64,000 nucleotides of DNA from assembly GCA_033964015.1 (NCBI GenBank), contig CM066925.1, positions 930,001 through 994,000 on the forward strand, given 5' to 3'. Positions within the stretch are counted from its first letter, which is position 1; each line of letters opens with the position of its first letter. This DNA is from Scolanthus callimorphus. Lineage: Eukaryota > Cnidaria > Anthozoa > Actiniaria > Edwardsiidae. A model generated the notes under the pieces. That model was not told the origin of the DNA. It saw nothing but the letters and a program-made list of their open reading frames with translations, and did not search any database. A program made the position numbers and the translations under genes. This document shows, in pieces, positions 55,131 through 64,000 of the stretch.

Positions 55131-55620
55131 TCCTTGTTTCGTGTTGGCTTGGGTAGGCCCCGTTGCGTACCTGTTAACTTTGAGAATAGTTTTAGTATTA
55201 TTTCCTTGTCTCGGGTTAGCTTGGGTAGGCCCCGTTGCGTACCTGTTAACCTGATTAGTTTTAGTATTATTTTCCTTGTCTCGGGTTGGCTTGGGTAGGC
55301 CCCGTTGCGTACCTGTTAACTTTGAGAATAGTTTTAGTATTATTTCCTTGTCTCGGGTTAGCTTGGGTAGGCCCCGTTGCGTACCTGTTAACCTGATTAG
55401 TTTTAGTATTATTTTCCTTGTCTCGGGTTGGCTTGGGTAGGCCCCGTTGCGTACCTGTTAACTTTGAGAATAGTTTTAGTATTATTTCCTTGTCTCGGGT
55501 TAGCTTGGGTAGGCCCCGTTGCGTACCTGTTAACTTTGAGAATAGTTTTAGTATTATTTTCCTTGTCTTGGGTTAGCTTGGGTAGGCCCCGTTGCGTACC
55601 TGTTAACTTTGAGATTAGTA
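55131..55620. repeat. 72-bp minisatellite, 7 copies
   Basis: TAGGCCCCGTTGCGTACCTG recurs near 55153, 55225, 55297, 55370, 55438, 55511 and 55584. Two unit types (CTTTGAGAATAG and CCTGATTAG after GTTAA) alternate in the first five copies, giving a dimeric higher-order period of about 145 bp; the last two are of one type. Open frames on both strands are repeat by-products. Confidence 0.92.
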
Positions 55621-56074
55621 TTATCGTGACAATTGAACAGATTTTGAAAATAATGTTGTTGCAAGACTTCAAGATGTTAAATGTTAGTATATTATCACTT
55701 ACCACTGTTGCTCTACATTTGAGCAAAAAATGAATATCATGAAAAGAAAACTGGGTAAGCAGGCGAGGGTTCATTATTGACCAAATATGGTCATAAACTC
55801 GCCACGACTAATCCACAGCATGGTTCGCCGTTACATGTTTCAAAGCCATCAAAATCTCAAAAATCGGGATTTTCGTATCTAGAACGAGGTTGCGTCGGGA
55901 TTTGGGAATTTCAAGCATTATAATATGACCCAAGACAATACTGCATTCTGATTGGCTAAGCCAGGGGTGTGGTTTCAGCGTAATCGCGTGAAATCACACT
56001 CCCATGAGTATGATTTCAAGTTTTACCATGACAACGCACGGCCACTACGCTGTGTTTTGTTTTTCAAAACAAAA

Positions 56075-56850
56075 ATGGCGGAAAGATTTCCGACAATCTC
56101 AGCTGAAGAAATTGAAAAACTCGCAGAAAACTCAAAAACAAAAACACAACAAGAAGTACGAAAACATGGGTTAATGTTTTTGAGAAATGGGCTAGCAGCA
56201 AAGGTTTTAAGGAAGATATTTTGACCTACCAGCCCGAAGAGCTTAACAAGACGCTTGTAACTTTTTTCGCGGAGATCCGAAGAGTGATGGTAGTGAGTAC
56301 GAGCCTGACTGCTTGAGGGTGATGCTATCTGGGCTAGACAGACATTTGAAGGACAACGACGGTAAGTTCAGCTTGGCTAAAGACCAAAAGCGGAGTTTTA
56401 GGTGACCAGACCACAAGAGCTTTAATAAGTACTTTGTGGTACTTATTAACCCTTCATTTTGGCTTACGAGGCTGCCAGGAGCACCACAGCATGCATATTG
56501 AAGATTTTACAATGTGCAGAGACGACCAAAGCATAGAATATTTGACCTTCGAGGAAAACCCAACTAAAACCAGGCAAGGTAGTCTTAGAAAGAAGCGTAG
56601 AGTTGCCCAACCCTAAATATTTGCCACTGGAGGTCCAAGATGTCCCGTGAAATTCTTCAGAGAGTATATTGTCCAACGTCCAGAAGAAATGTGAGAGAAA
56701 GGGCCATTCTGTTTGGCGGTAATCGAAAAGCCAACCTCGGTTATTTGGTACAAAGCACATAGCGAATGGGCGTCAACACCATCAACACATTTATGAAAAG
56801 AATGTCATCGGAGGCCAATCTCGACGCCGAAGACGGCTCGTGAAATTACA
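56075..56850 (+). pseudogene. Crypton-like tyrosine recombinase (DUF3504) relic
   Basis: Starts ATGGCGGAAAGATTTCC: MAERFPTISAEEIEKLAEN. Conserved pieces follow in different frames: EKWASSKGFKEDILTYQPEE, then EPDCLRVMLSGLDRHL, then LTLHFGLRGCQEHHSMHIED, then PTKTRQGSLRKKRR, then LAVIEKPTSVIWYK, then MGVNTINTFMKRM near 56765. These are the landmarks of the Crypton-derived recombinase family, which also gave the ZMYM/QRICH1/KCTD1 C-terminal domains in animals. The arginine of GLRGCQEHH is the likely first catalytic residue. At least three frameshifts (near 56158, 56281 and 56640) make it a pseudogene. It has no intact neighbour. Family recognised from memory of conserved blocks. Confidence 0.75.
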
Positions 56851-57117
56851 AACATTTTAGAATCATATCACTCGTGGTATTTATCCAAAATATCACTACA
56901 AACCATGCTATTACCTATACAATTCGGAATAATCCCGACGACATCGGGATGGTTGGACATTTTGGGATACTTGCTTAATGTTGCTTGATTTAATTTTTCT
57001 GAGGGTTGCTTATCTAAATTGTTTAACTAGATCCAATCAGCAGAAATTCAGTTTTAGTAACACTTAACTTAATTTATTTGCCTTGAGTCGACATTTAACT
57101 CTATTGAGGGGTAACTA
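56851..57117. other. No recognisable gene
   Basis: Short AT-rich stretch after the recombinase relic. It may include its decayed C-terminus, but no catalytic H-x-x-R or tyrosine block can be read. Confidence 0.4.
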
Positions 57118-57226
57118 CTTCATCGCTGAATGCCATATAGTCGTCTTCTAATAGAACGAGGCATAATCAAACAAAAGGACCATTCATATTCAAATAAGGC
57201 GGCTATTGTGACATTCAGCGATGAAG
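57118..57226. repeat. 109-bp fold-back
   Basis: CTTCATCGCTGAATG (57118-57132) pairs with CATTCAGCGATGAAG (57212-57226). Confidence 0.8.
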
Positions 57227-57253
57227 CATATACCCTATTGAGGTCCTGATTCA

Positions 57254-57608
57254 TGGCCCTCTCCAGACTCCTCTCCAGACTCCTCTCCAGACCTCTCTTC
57301 AGACTCCTCTTCAGACTCCTCTCCAGACTCCTCTTCAGACTCCTCTCCAGACTCCTCTCCAGACTCCTCTCCAGACTCCTCTTCAGACTCCTCTCCAGAC
57401 TCCTCTCCAGACTCCTCTCCAGACTCCTCTCCAGACTCCTCTCCAGACTCCTCTTCAGACTCCTCTCCAGACTCCTCTCCAGACTCCTCTTCAGACTCCT
57501 CTCCAGACTCCTCTTCAGACTCCTCTCCAGACTCCTCTCCAGACTCCTCTTCAGACTCCTCTCCAGACTCCTCTCCAAACTCCTCTCCAGACTCCTCTCC
57601 AGACTCCA
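57254..57608. repeat. 12-bp minisatellite, about 29 copies
   Basis: Units of CTCTCCAGACTC with C/T exchange (CTCTTCAGACTC). Because 12 is a multiple of 3, several frames are open: minus-strand Glu/Ser/Gly-rich ([10 protein letters not shown]) or Arg/Leu/Ser/Glu-rich, and plus-strand [10 protein letters not shown]. Nothing else supports translation. Confidence 0.93.
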
Positions 57609-57609
57609 C

Positions 57610-58600
57610 TTTTTCCATTGACACACCCAATATAGTCAATTATTATTCAGCCATGCCACTATCTCGATTCTGATTGGCTAAGAGTACACAGCGAAAGCAT
57701 GTTGGCGGGCAGTTCGTGACGTCAAACTCCAGACATTAGGATTGATGCACTCTAATGACGTCATAACGCAAGCCAATAGGTTTGGCCGCCATCTTGGTTT
57801 TCATTTCGAAGGCGAAAGTCAATTTAGCCAATATTCTCGTTGAATCTGCTATGCTTTTTGCCGAGAGACCATTGCTCAAGATATCTAAACATCAACAATG
57901 GCTATTTGAATTGAATACGAAGAGCAAAATACTTATGGACGTAAGCTGAAGCGTTTCGCCTTGCAAGGCCTCGTCGTCGACGAGGATAAAACAATTATTG
58001 AATTCGGTTTTCGCATGATAGTGAGATTTGTCAACACAAACCTCAGCGTTGACAAATCTTACTATTATGCTCAACCTCTTCCAATAAGTGTTAAATGTAA
58101 CATCGATCAGCAAACATGCGTGATGTCGAATTTTGCAAGCATGCAGGCAAATCATTAATGTATAAGACGTCACTCATTCCTGTTTGAATATCATCTATTT
58201 TCACATTCTTTTCAGGCGAGGAGGCCTACGGCAAACGGCGAACTTCAGTCGCACTTCTTCTGTCGAAAATCTCTATTTCAAAGGATGCCGCTTCATTAGG
58301 CTTTTTAATAATAATCAAAGAGAGCATATTGCCGTTGAGGGCCCCAAGAAGATTAAGACAGGTTATTTTACAACTTCGAGCAACGTTTGGCCAAAATAGT
58401 GTTACTCAATGATTTCTATCCTAATTTGTAGATTTGTGGTCCACATTTCGAAATATCACAAAAGACAGAGGACTGGGTTCGCGCCGTCACAGAAATAAGC
58501 GGTCAAAAATGGAAACATTCTATAGAATATTTCAAAAACTCATACATAATTAATGAGACAAACACAAAGGCCGCTGTATACCTCGATAAAGTCCCGATAT
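57610..58600. other. About 1 kb, one hairpin, no recognisable gene
   Basis: A strong hairpin at 58013-58070 (GCATGATAGTGAGATTTGTC / GACAAATCTTACTATTATGC, loop CAACACAAACCTCAGCGTT). CCAAT-like words and GACGTCA sites near 57718 and 57758 could be promoter-like but no gene follows. Short frames are unrecognised. Confidence 0.45.
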
Positions 58601-58656
58601 AGACACTACATACGGAGTACCGTGTTTATATCTATCATACAGACACTCATGTTTAA

Positions 58657-58695
58657 GAAATGAGTGTCTATATCGTAGATATAGACACTCATTTC
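58657..58695. repeat. 39-bp perfect palindrome
   Basis: GAAATGAGTGTCTATATC, a GTA loop, then GATATAGACACTCATTTC. Related words (ATCGTAGATATAGACAC) repeat to 58720, and TACCGTGTTTATATC near 58618 mirrors GATATAGACACGGTA at 58708-58722. Confidence 0.9.
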
Positions 58696-58821
58696 GAATA
58701 TATCGTAGATATAGACACGGTACCCCGGATGAAGTGTCTATTTCGACACTTCAAAGCGCATAGGGGTGTACAAGGGTGGATCCTTGCCAACCCGGGATCG
58801 GAGCTAGCGCTGTTGTGCACT

Positions 58822-59395
58822 TCTGGTTCCGACCCTCTGCCTTGGGTGAAATTTTCTAGGATTTCATGAACACTGGTCACCAAAACCGCATTCTCTTACC
58901 CAGAGCTCCCCGGCTCGTCTTCTCGCGCGGGAGGCTCTGGTGACAGCCACTGACGCATGCGCGAGATTTGATACAGAGCCGTTGAGAGAAAGATATTTCT
59001 GCGCATGCACCAACATTCAAAACCAGCCAATCAGCAACGGTCCTCAAATGGATGTCACCAGAACCTCCCCTTCGAGGAGCGAGCCGGGGAGCTCTGGGTA
59101 CGAGAATGCCAAAACCGCAACCTTTATCCATGTGGGGTGCTTATCCTGTATCTGCGCATGCTTGAAATTGTATGTCACAGTAGCCATACTCTACGATTGT
59201 TCAACTTGTTCAATTATTTTTTTCCAGGGTCGGCACGAGTGCTGGTATGCACTTTCTGGACTGTCCTTACCCCTTCGGTGAAATTACTTTAGGATCATGT
59301 CATGAACACTGGTCATCCCAACCGCAACCTTTATCCATGTGGGATGCTTATTCTGTATCTGCGCATGCTTGAAATTCTACGTCACAGTAATCATG
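58822..59395. repeat. Local duplication with filled and empty MITE sites
   Basis: 58822-58888 plus 59118-59185 is duplicated at about 59253-59395: ATGAACACTGGTCA, then CAACCTTTATCCATGTGG, then ATCTGCGCATGCTTGAAATT occur in the same order in both. The second copy reads directly from GGTCATCCCAACCG into CAACC with no MITE. Confidence 0.88.
58889..59108. mobile_element. MULE-like MITE, copy 2 (220 bp)
   Basis: Same element as 44818-45039 in opposite orientation, with ends CATTCTCTTACCC / GGGTACGAGAATG. Flanked by a perfect 9-bp duplication CCAAAACCG at 58880-58888 and 59109-59117. A local paralogue of the flanking sequence at 59253-59395 lacks the insertion. Confidence 0.92.
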
Positions 59396-59639
59396 AACAG
59401 ACCTTTTGTCCCAACACAGGAAGACATGTCAATTATTCGGAACGCCTCGCTAAATACCATTCCAAAATGCCAAAATGCCAAAATGCTATTCCAAAATCGC
59501 TAAACAATACAACTTGAAGCCAGTCTACATCAGATTTCTTATATCTCGATTTCAATGAAGTAGTTCTTATAAATTTATTTCCCTTTTTAAAAAACTAACT
59601 TGGAATTATGAATTATTACTGGCAACCGTTTAAGAAGTA

Positions 59640-59713
59640 GTTTACAAAACTCGCTGTCGTGTTTTATCGGCAGATAGATCTGCCGAGAAAACACTCCAGC
59701 TCGTTTTGTAAAC
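59640..59713. repeat. 74-bp hairpin
   Basis: GTTTACAAAACTCGCTGTCG pairs with AGCTCGTTTTGTAAAC, with an inner GGCAGATAGATCTGCC palindrome. Confidence 0.85.
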
Positions 59714-60008
59714 ATTACATATAGGCCGTGATTGACATCACCATTTTAGGTGCGAAAAATATGTCAATTTGTGAAAACTAAAACAATTTTCTCAGCTTCC
59801 TCTGGAAACTTTTTTCTGGGACGATAATACATAAACACTACCATAAAGACCTTTCAAATGAGACTAAATTCAAAGCAACAACTTTTTTTACTTCGAGTAT
59901 TAGTAGCAAGACTTTTTGCCGCTTATCTTGATTTTTTAATATAAAAGTTATGAGATGTTGTTGATCGGGTACCGTAAGAGTGTATATTTTTGGTATCAGT
60001 GAAGAGTT

Positions 60009-60200
60009 CTAGTATGTTGGGGGAGCAGCTTTGTTTCGAATGTCATACATAAGGCAGCACACGGATTCAAAATAAAGAAAATTGACAGGTAAAATATCAG
60101 ATTTAACAAAGCATGGGACCGCATGTTCATTCCTATTAGCAAAACTCATAAAACGTAGGGTCCGTTTTTGGAGCAGGAGAACTTTATTCAACGTGACACT
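60009..60200 (-). pseudogene. LINE reverse transcriptase C-terminal fragment
   Basis: About 60 codons on the minus strand: NKVLLLQKRTLRFMSFANRN, then ILPVNFLYFESVCCLMYDIR. This matches the conserved C-terminal block of animal non-LTR RTs (QKRxLR...ILP...LYxxxV). No RT core is attached. It lies against the left arm of the next inverted-repeat element. Confidence 0.7.
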
Positions 60201-60224
60201 TGCTGGCAGAACCCCACACAGTGG

Positions 60225-61567
60225 GGATCACTGAGCGCGCGCTTCGTCCTCCACATCCAGCACAGCGCCGCGGCGTTCAGTCTGGAGTCCAAACTGCAAA
60301 AACTTGTTTAATTTTGGCGAAATAGTATGCATTGATAGTCACAGAGATTTATCTGAATTCTTTAAAGAGGTAAACAGTAAGAGATGAAAGGAAACAAAGG
60401 GACTGAAATAATTTTTGGGTCCGATAAAAGCGTTTCTCGAAACTCCCAACTGATCCAAACTTTGCGAATACTTTGCATTAAATAAACAATGAATATATAT
60501 AAAAAAACTTCTCGATTTGTCGATGTCAGTGAAAAAACTGTATCGCCATGTTGGTATTGCCATCGATAAATGCTAAGAAATCAGATAAGAAGTGCGAAAG
60601 AGAAAGCATTTTGCACCGAATTCTTGTAGATGCATTGATACTTTGTTTACAATATGTCAAAAAAGGTTTGACAGACCTTCGTCACATTTGACAGGCGAGC
60701 TGTCAAGAGAATGGATTTGATTGGACAAGAAGCGAGATGCTTGCACCTGATTGGTGCAATTTATCGGGATGGCGGTAAAAACAACTCGGGAGAGTTACCG
60801 GGAAACCATTTCGCGACAAAGAAAGACATTTTGGAAACAAAGCAAGGCACCTTCGTAAATGGCTGTTTTACGAGAAGAAACCGTGCACTTTCGGGGTACA
60901 TGCAACTTCGCAGGTACAAGCTGGATAAATAAAGTCGCAAAGTAGAGAGAAATCCAAGTTAATTTTGTTATTTTTCGTTCCTATTTTGTGGATTTTCGGA
61001 ACCCGAAAAAGGTTTTAAGGGGAGAAGAACATTTTGGGAGTTTCGAGAAACGCAAAGTCATTCGAATGCTTTTCGGGTAATTTGTCTTGCCCGAAAATAT
61101 TTCGGGAGTTTCGAGAAACGATCCCATGGTTGGGTAACCATATAATAATTTCGGCTGGGTATCACAAGCTGGGCTTCTCAAAATCGATACTCGAAAGGGA
61201 TATACATTTGTTATAAGAATAAACCATTAAGTAAAGAAGTGGGGTGTGTATGATTGGCGATACACTTTTTTCACTGACATCGACAAATCGAGAAGTTTTT
61301 TTTATATCTTCATTGTTTATTTAATGCAAAATGTTCGCAAAGTTTGGATCAGTTGGGAGTTTCGAGAAACGCTTTTATCGGACCCAAAATTATTTCAGTC
61401 CCTTTGTTTACCTCTTTAAAGAATTCAGATAAATCTCTGTGTGACTATCAATGCATAATATTTTCGGGCGAGTTGGCCGCCAAAATTAAACAAGTTTTTG
61501 CAGTTTGGAGTCCAAACTGAACGCCGCAGCGCTGTGGAAGTAGAGGACGAAGAGCGCTCAGTGATCC
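60225..61567. mobile_element. 1.34-kb element with about 320-bp inverted arms
   Basis: Arms 60225-60547 and 61256-61567 are reverse complements with scattered differences. Both include CACTGAGCGC, GTTCAGT(C/T)TGGAGTCCA, TTTATCTGAATTCTTTAAAG and CATCGACAAATCGAG. The central 700 bp has short frames only (60711-60932, 73 codons, unrecognised). GGGAGTTTCGAGAAACG occurs near 61036, 61103 and 61353, and inverted near 60435. Non-autonomous fold-back transposon; superfamily unknown. Confidence 0.85.
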
Positions 61568-61716
61568 AAGACGGACTGTGATTGGCTGTGTACACGGGTC
61601 GCCACTAACGCAAGTGCGCATGCGTAAATAAGAGCCCGCGATGTTTTCGTAAACCGCTGAACGTCCCCTTTTGGCTTGGATGGGTTGGGTTTAGCTCATG
61701 TGACGTTGGATGATAC

Positions 61717-61757
61717 GTATGGGGCTCCACTCCGCGCCTTCGCGCGGGGAGTTCCGC
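61717..61757. repeat. GC-rich hairpin, relative of 2858-2905
   Basis: GGGGCTCCACTCCGCGC, TTCG, then CGCGGGGAGTTCCGCTAT forms a stem-loop with the same outline as the hairpin end at 2858-2905, and it is also followed by TGACGTCA. Confidence 0.65.
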
Positions 61758-61790
61758 TATTATCAAAATGACGTCACGCCAACCCTTTAA

Positions 61791-62243
61791 GCGTTTTCAA
61801 GGTTTTCGAGCGTTTACACTCATTCTCAGTCAACTGTGCGTTCGCGAGTTTGTTTCACATTTCGCGACTGGTTCTTAGTGGACGTCAATCAAACTCCGTT
61901 CGCCTAGTGATTCCCCGCCGTATTGGCCGCATTGAATGAAACAATTCTTTCACACACCTCCAAGATCCGAATAAAATGCCTAGAGGGTTCTCTTATGCCT
62001 TCAGATGAAGAGTTATTTATCTGAGGGGAAGGCCTGATCGCACAAAGAGATAACGGACATTCTAAGTGTTTGTTTTGTGTTTGCAAGGCGATTCTTCTCT
62101 ATATGCAAACGAAAGATTTATTTAGAATGTCATAGAAACGGAGTTTGATTGACGTCCACTAAAAACCAGCCGCGGCAAGTGAAACAAATTCGACAACGCA
62201 CAGTTGACTGAGAATGAGTGTAAGTGTAGACGGCTGAAAACGC
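61791..62243. mobile_element. 453-bp fold-back with about 108-bp arms
   Basis: Left arm 61791-61900 and right arm 62137-62243 are complementary, sharing ACTCATTCTCAGTCAACTGT and GACGTCAATCAAACTCCGTT. The interior of about 236 bp is non-coding. Confidence 0.85.
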
Positions 62244-62870
62244 TATGAAAACGGTAGACACGGTAGTGTGGACGCGTTTCAATCGATGCGTTTTCGGTGG
62301 ATTGAATCCGGATACTTTTGAAAACGCGTTAGTGCGGATAGGGCCTTAATCGAACATATTTTCAATAGAATTAATTACATTCCAGCGTGCTGAGCCGTTG
62401 GTTTGCTTAGTTCTTGTACCGAACATTACTTACCCTTACAGTTACACCGTGATTAGATAATTGTTGTAAGTTTTGTTAGCGAGTCCCTTGCCTTTGACAT
62501 GAGTATGAGCACGCGTCTTGTTCAAATAATGATAATACTTGATCTCTCCCAATAAATCTTCTCCACGATTGATTATACCCTACAGGCCCCCTCCCCCCTA
62601 CAGCTTATTATGCCAAGTGGAGATGTTGTGTTGGAGGAACAGTGAGTCTTATTTTTTTCCTTAAACTATGCTTCAATATTGATATCTGTGAGCAATCGCT
62701 GACTGAAACAATGGACATTAGTTGTCCTATTCTTACAAATTCTTCAATATTCAGGATATTATGTAGCGTTCTTTTTTGTGTGTGAGCTATCAAGCGTTTT
62801 TGTTCAACATTTAGACAACTCTATCAACTACAAGTACACAATTCTATCAACTATTAGACATTTCTATCCA
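62244..62870. other. No recognisable gene
   Basis: The start (62270-62350) resembles a degraded repeat with GTGTGGACGCGTTTCAATCG and AAAACGCGTTAGTGCGGATA. The rest is AT-rich and featureless to me. Confidence 0.4.
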
Positions 62871-62878
62871 AGTTTGCT

Positions 62879-63220
62879 CCGGGGGGGGACTCCCATATTT
62901 TTGGGGCGGGGGTGCTCGTCGTACCTTTTAGGGTTTGAAATTAGGCCTCTGGTACCTTTTAGGGGTAAAACTTGCAATTTTTTTCCAGATAGGTACCTCT
63001 AGCAAATCAAGCAAATCACGCTTGTTGAAGCCTGAATTTGAGACGTATTTTCTCTCAGAAAAAATACAAGAGAAAATTACGAGGGAAAATACGTCTTGTT
63101 GGTACCTTTTTGGGGTCAAAATAAACTAAGCGACGCCATTTTAGGTACCTTTTAGGGGTAAAATCGAAAGTTCCCGACGAGCATCCACGCCCCAAAATAT
63201 GAGAGCCCCCCCCCCCGGGG
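62879..63220. mobile_element. hAT-like MITE, GC-rich termini, copy 2 (342 bp)
   Basis: CCGGGGGGGGACTCCCATAT with GGGTGCTCGTCG at the left is mirrored by CGACGAGCATCCACGCCCC and the C-rich right end. Flanked by a perfect 8-bp AGTTTGCT at 62871-62878 and 63221-63228. Internally GGTACCTTTTAGGGGTAAAA recurs. Same family as 47447-47832. The short open frames read the repeat on both strands. Confidence 0.9.
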
Positions 63221-63514
63221 AGTTTGCTTGCCTGCCGATGTTTTCTATTGGAGATTTAAAATTTAGACTCATAACTCATTGTCTCATTTGAGCTTTAATC
63301 TCGGCGAAATCAGGGGTGACACAGGAGCGGTACCTTTAACATACTTGTGAGTAGCTCAGCTTGTTCATCAAACACTTGAAGGAAGTCATTCAGGATTTTG
63401 AAATGGAAAGTTGGTGTTAACAATCGGCGACGGCTTTTCCATTTTTCCCCAGTACTAGAACAAAAAGAAAGACTACTTTACTGTTTTGCAAATTTGCTGC
63501 AAGAATAGCCGTAA

Positions 63515-63721
63515 TCACACTAGAGACGGAATAATCGTCTGAGACGAGTTTCTCGTCAGAAAAAGTGCCTGCTTTATGTCAATTCTGCTCAGAAACACTA
63601 GCTTGTTATCTGTCTAATTTTTCTCCTTCAAAAAAATTGTTTTCACTTGATCACAGAAGAACAGGGAACCATATTCAAGGCGAGAAAATCGTCTCAGACG
63701 GGAAACTCGTCTCTAGTGTGA
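63515..63721. mobile_element. 207-bp fold-back family member
   Basis: TCACACTAGAGACG with CGTCTGAGACGAG (63515-63550) pairs with CGTCTCAGACGGGAAACTCG and CGTCTCTAGTGTGA (63690-63721). The interior carries TTGATCACAGAAGAACAGGG, shared with the copies at 53142 and 53712. This is the best-preserved of the three. Confidence 0.8.
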
Positions 63722-64000
63722 ATACAGCTAATGTACCTTTCTGATAGAGCAAACTACAGACGATGTCTAAAAGAAAAACCCAATCCGACAACAAATTAAT
63801 AAGAAGAAGTACACCTTTTAAGGTGGATCGACCACAGTAATTTTGCACCCATGACAACCAATTTTGAACCTCTCCTCGTAAAACAGGTTAATCTCTATCG
63901 CGCAGCCAATATAACACACATACCACCAATAGACTGAAATATATGTCAGTGCAAAAGTTTCGGAGATCGGAGTTAGTATCACGTGACAATCGGGCCACGC
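63722..64000. other. No recognisable gene
   Basis: Window end. No fold-back, tandem repeat or recognisable frame; one CACGTGAC near 63979. Confidence 0.4.

Noticed and set aside
57120..57639. Glu/Ser/Gly-rich or Arg-rich protein encoded by the 12-bp repeat
   Set aside because: Openness follows from a stop-free 12-bp unit in several frames on both strands; flanking codons add no domain.

Overview
The window is eukaryotic DNA made almost entirely of mobile elements, their fragments and satellite DNA. I find no intact host gene, no operon, no rRNA and no CRISPR array. The mix is a Tc1-type transposon, an Ngaro/DIRS-type tyrosine-recombinase retrotransposon, a Penelope-like element, non-LTR retrotransposon fragments, a Crypton-derived recombinase relic and dozens of short fold-back (MITE-like) elements. 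This mix, with (GGAC)n arrays and CRE/E-box-bearing satellites, suggests an early-branching animal, most likely an anthozoan cnidarian such as a stony coral. That assignment is inference from repeat style and was not tested by a search.

Layout. At 0.77-3.65 kb is a Tc1 (DD34E) transposon whose transposase is split by a 1.6-kb element carrying a 127-bp satellite. At 4.2-7.1 kb are a solo Penelope end and a series of fold-back elements. At 7.2-13.4 kb is a nearly complete Ngaro-like element with gag, RT-RNase H and tyrosine recombinase, flanked by split direct repeats A1...B1-A2-B2. At 14.7-17.2 kb is a Penelope-like element with RT and GIY-YIG, damaged by one stop and one frameshift. At 17.6-20.2 kb are two LINE remnants in opposite orientations, overlapped by a 756-bp tandem duplication. 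At 21.1-21.6 kb are a fold-back and another CRE-palindrome repeat.

At 22.4-47.0 kb is the most striking object: about 24.6 kb bounded by similar inverted termini and an 8-bp AATGCATT on both sides. Its left flank is a 19.6-kb minisatellite and its right flank is a short array of the same unit in inverted orientation. A 3.6-kb spacer between them holds nested fold-backs. This resembles a giant FB-type (Drosophila foldback-like) element.

At 47-64 kb is a patchwork of non-autonomous DNA transposons. Several have readable target-site duplications: 8 bp for a GC-rich hAT-like family and 9 bp for a MULE-like MITE that also has a duplicated empty site nearby. Two large inverted repeats also lie here. 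One of them, at 51.1-53.1 kb, has about 390-bp arms and a second transposon nested in one arm. There are also two minisatellites, a Crypton-like pseudogene and one more LINE fragment.

Only the Ngaro-like enzymes look intact. The other recognisable coding regions are broken, and the short ORFs elsewhere have no recognisable product.
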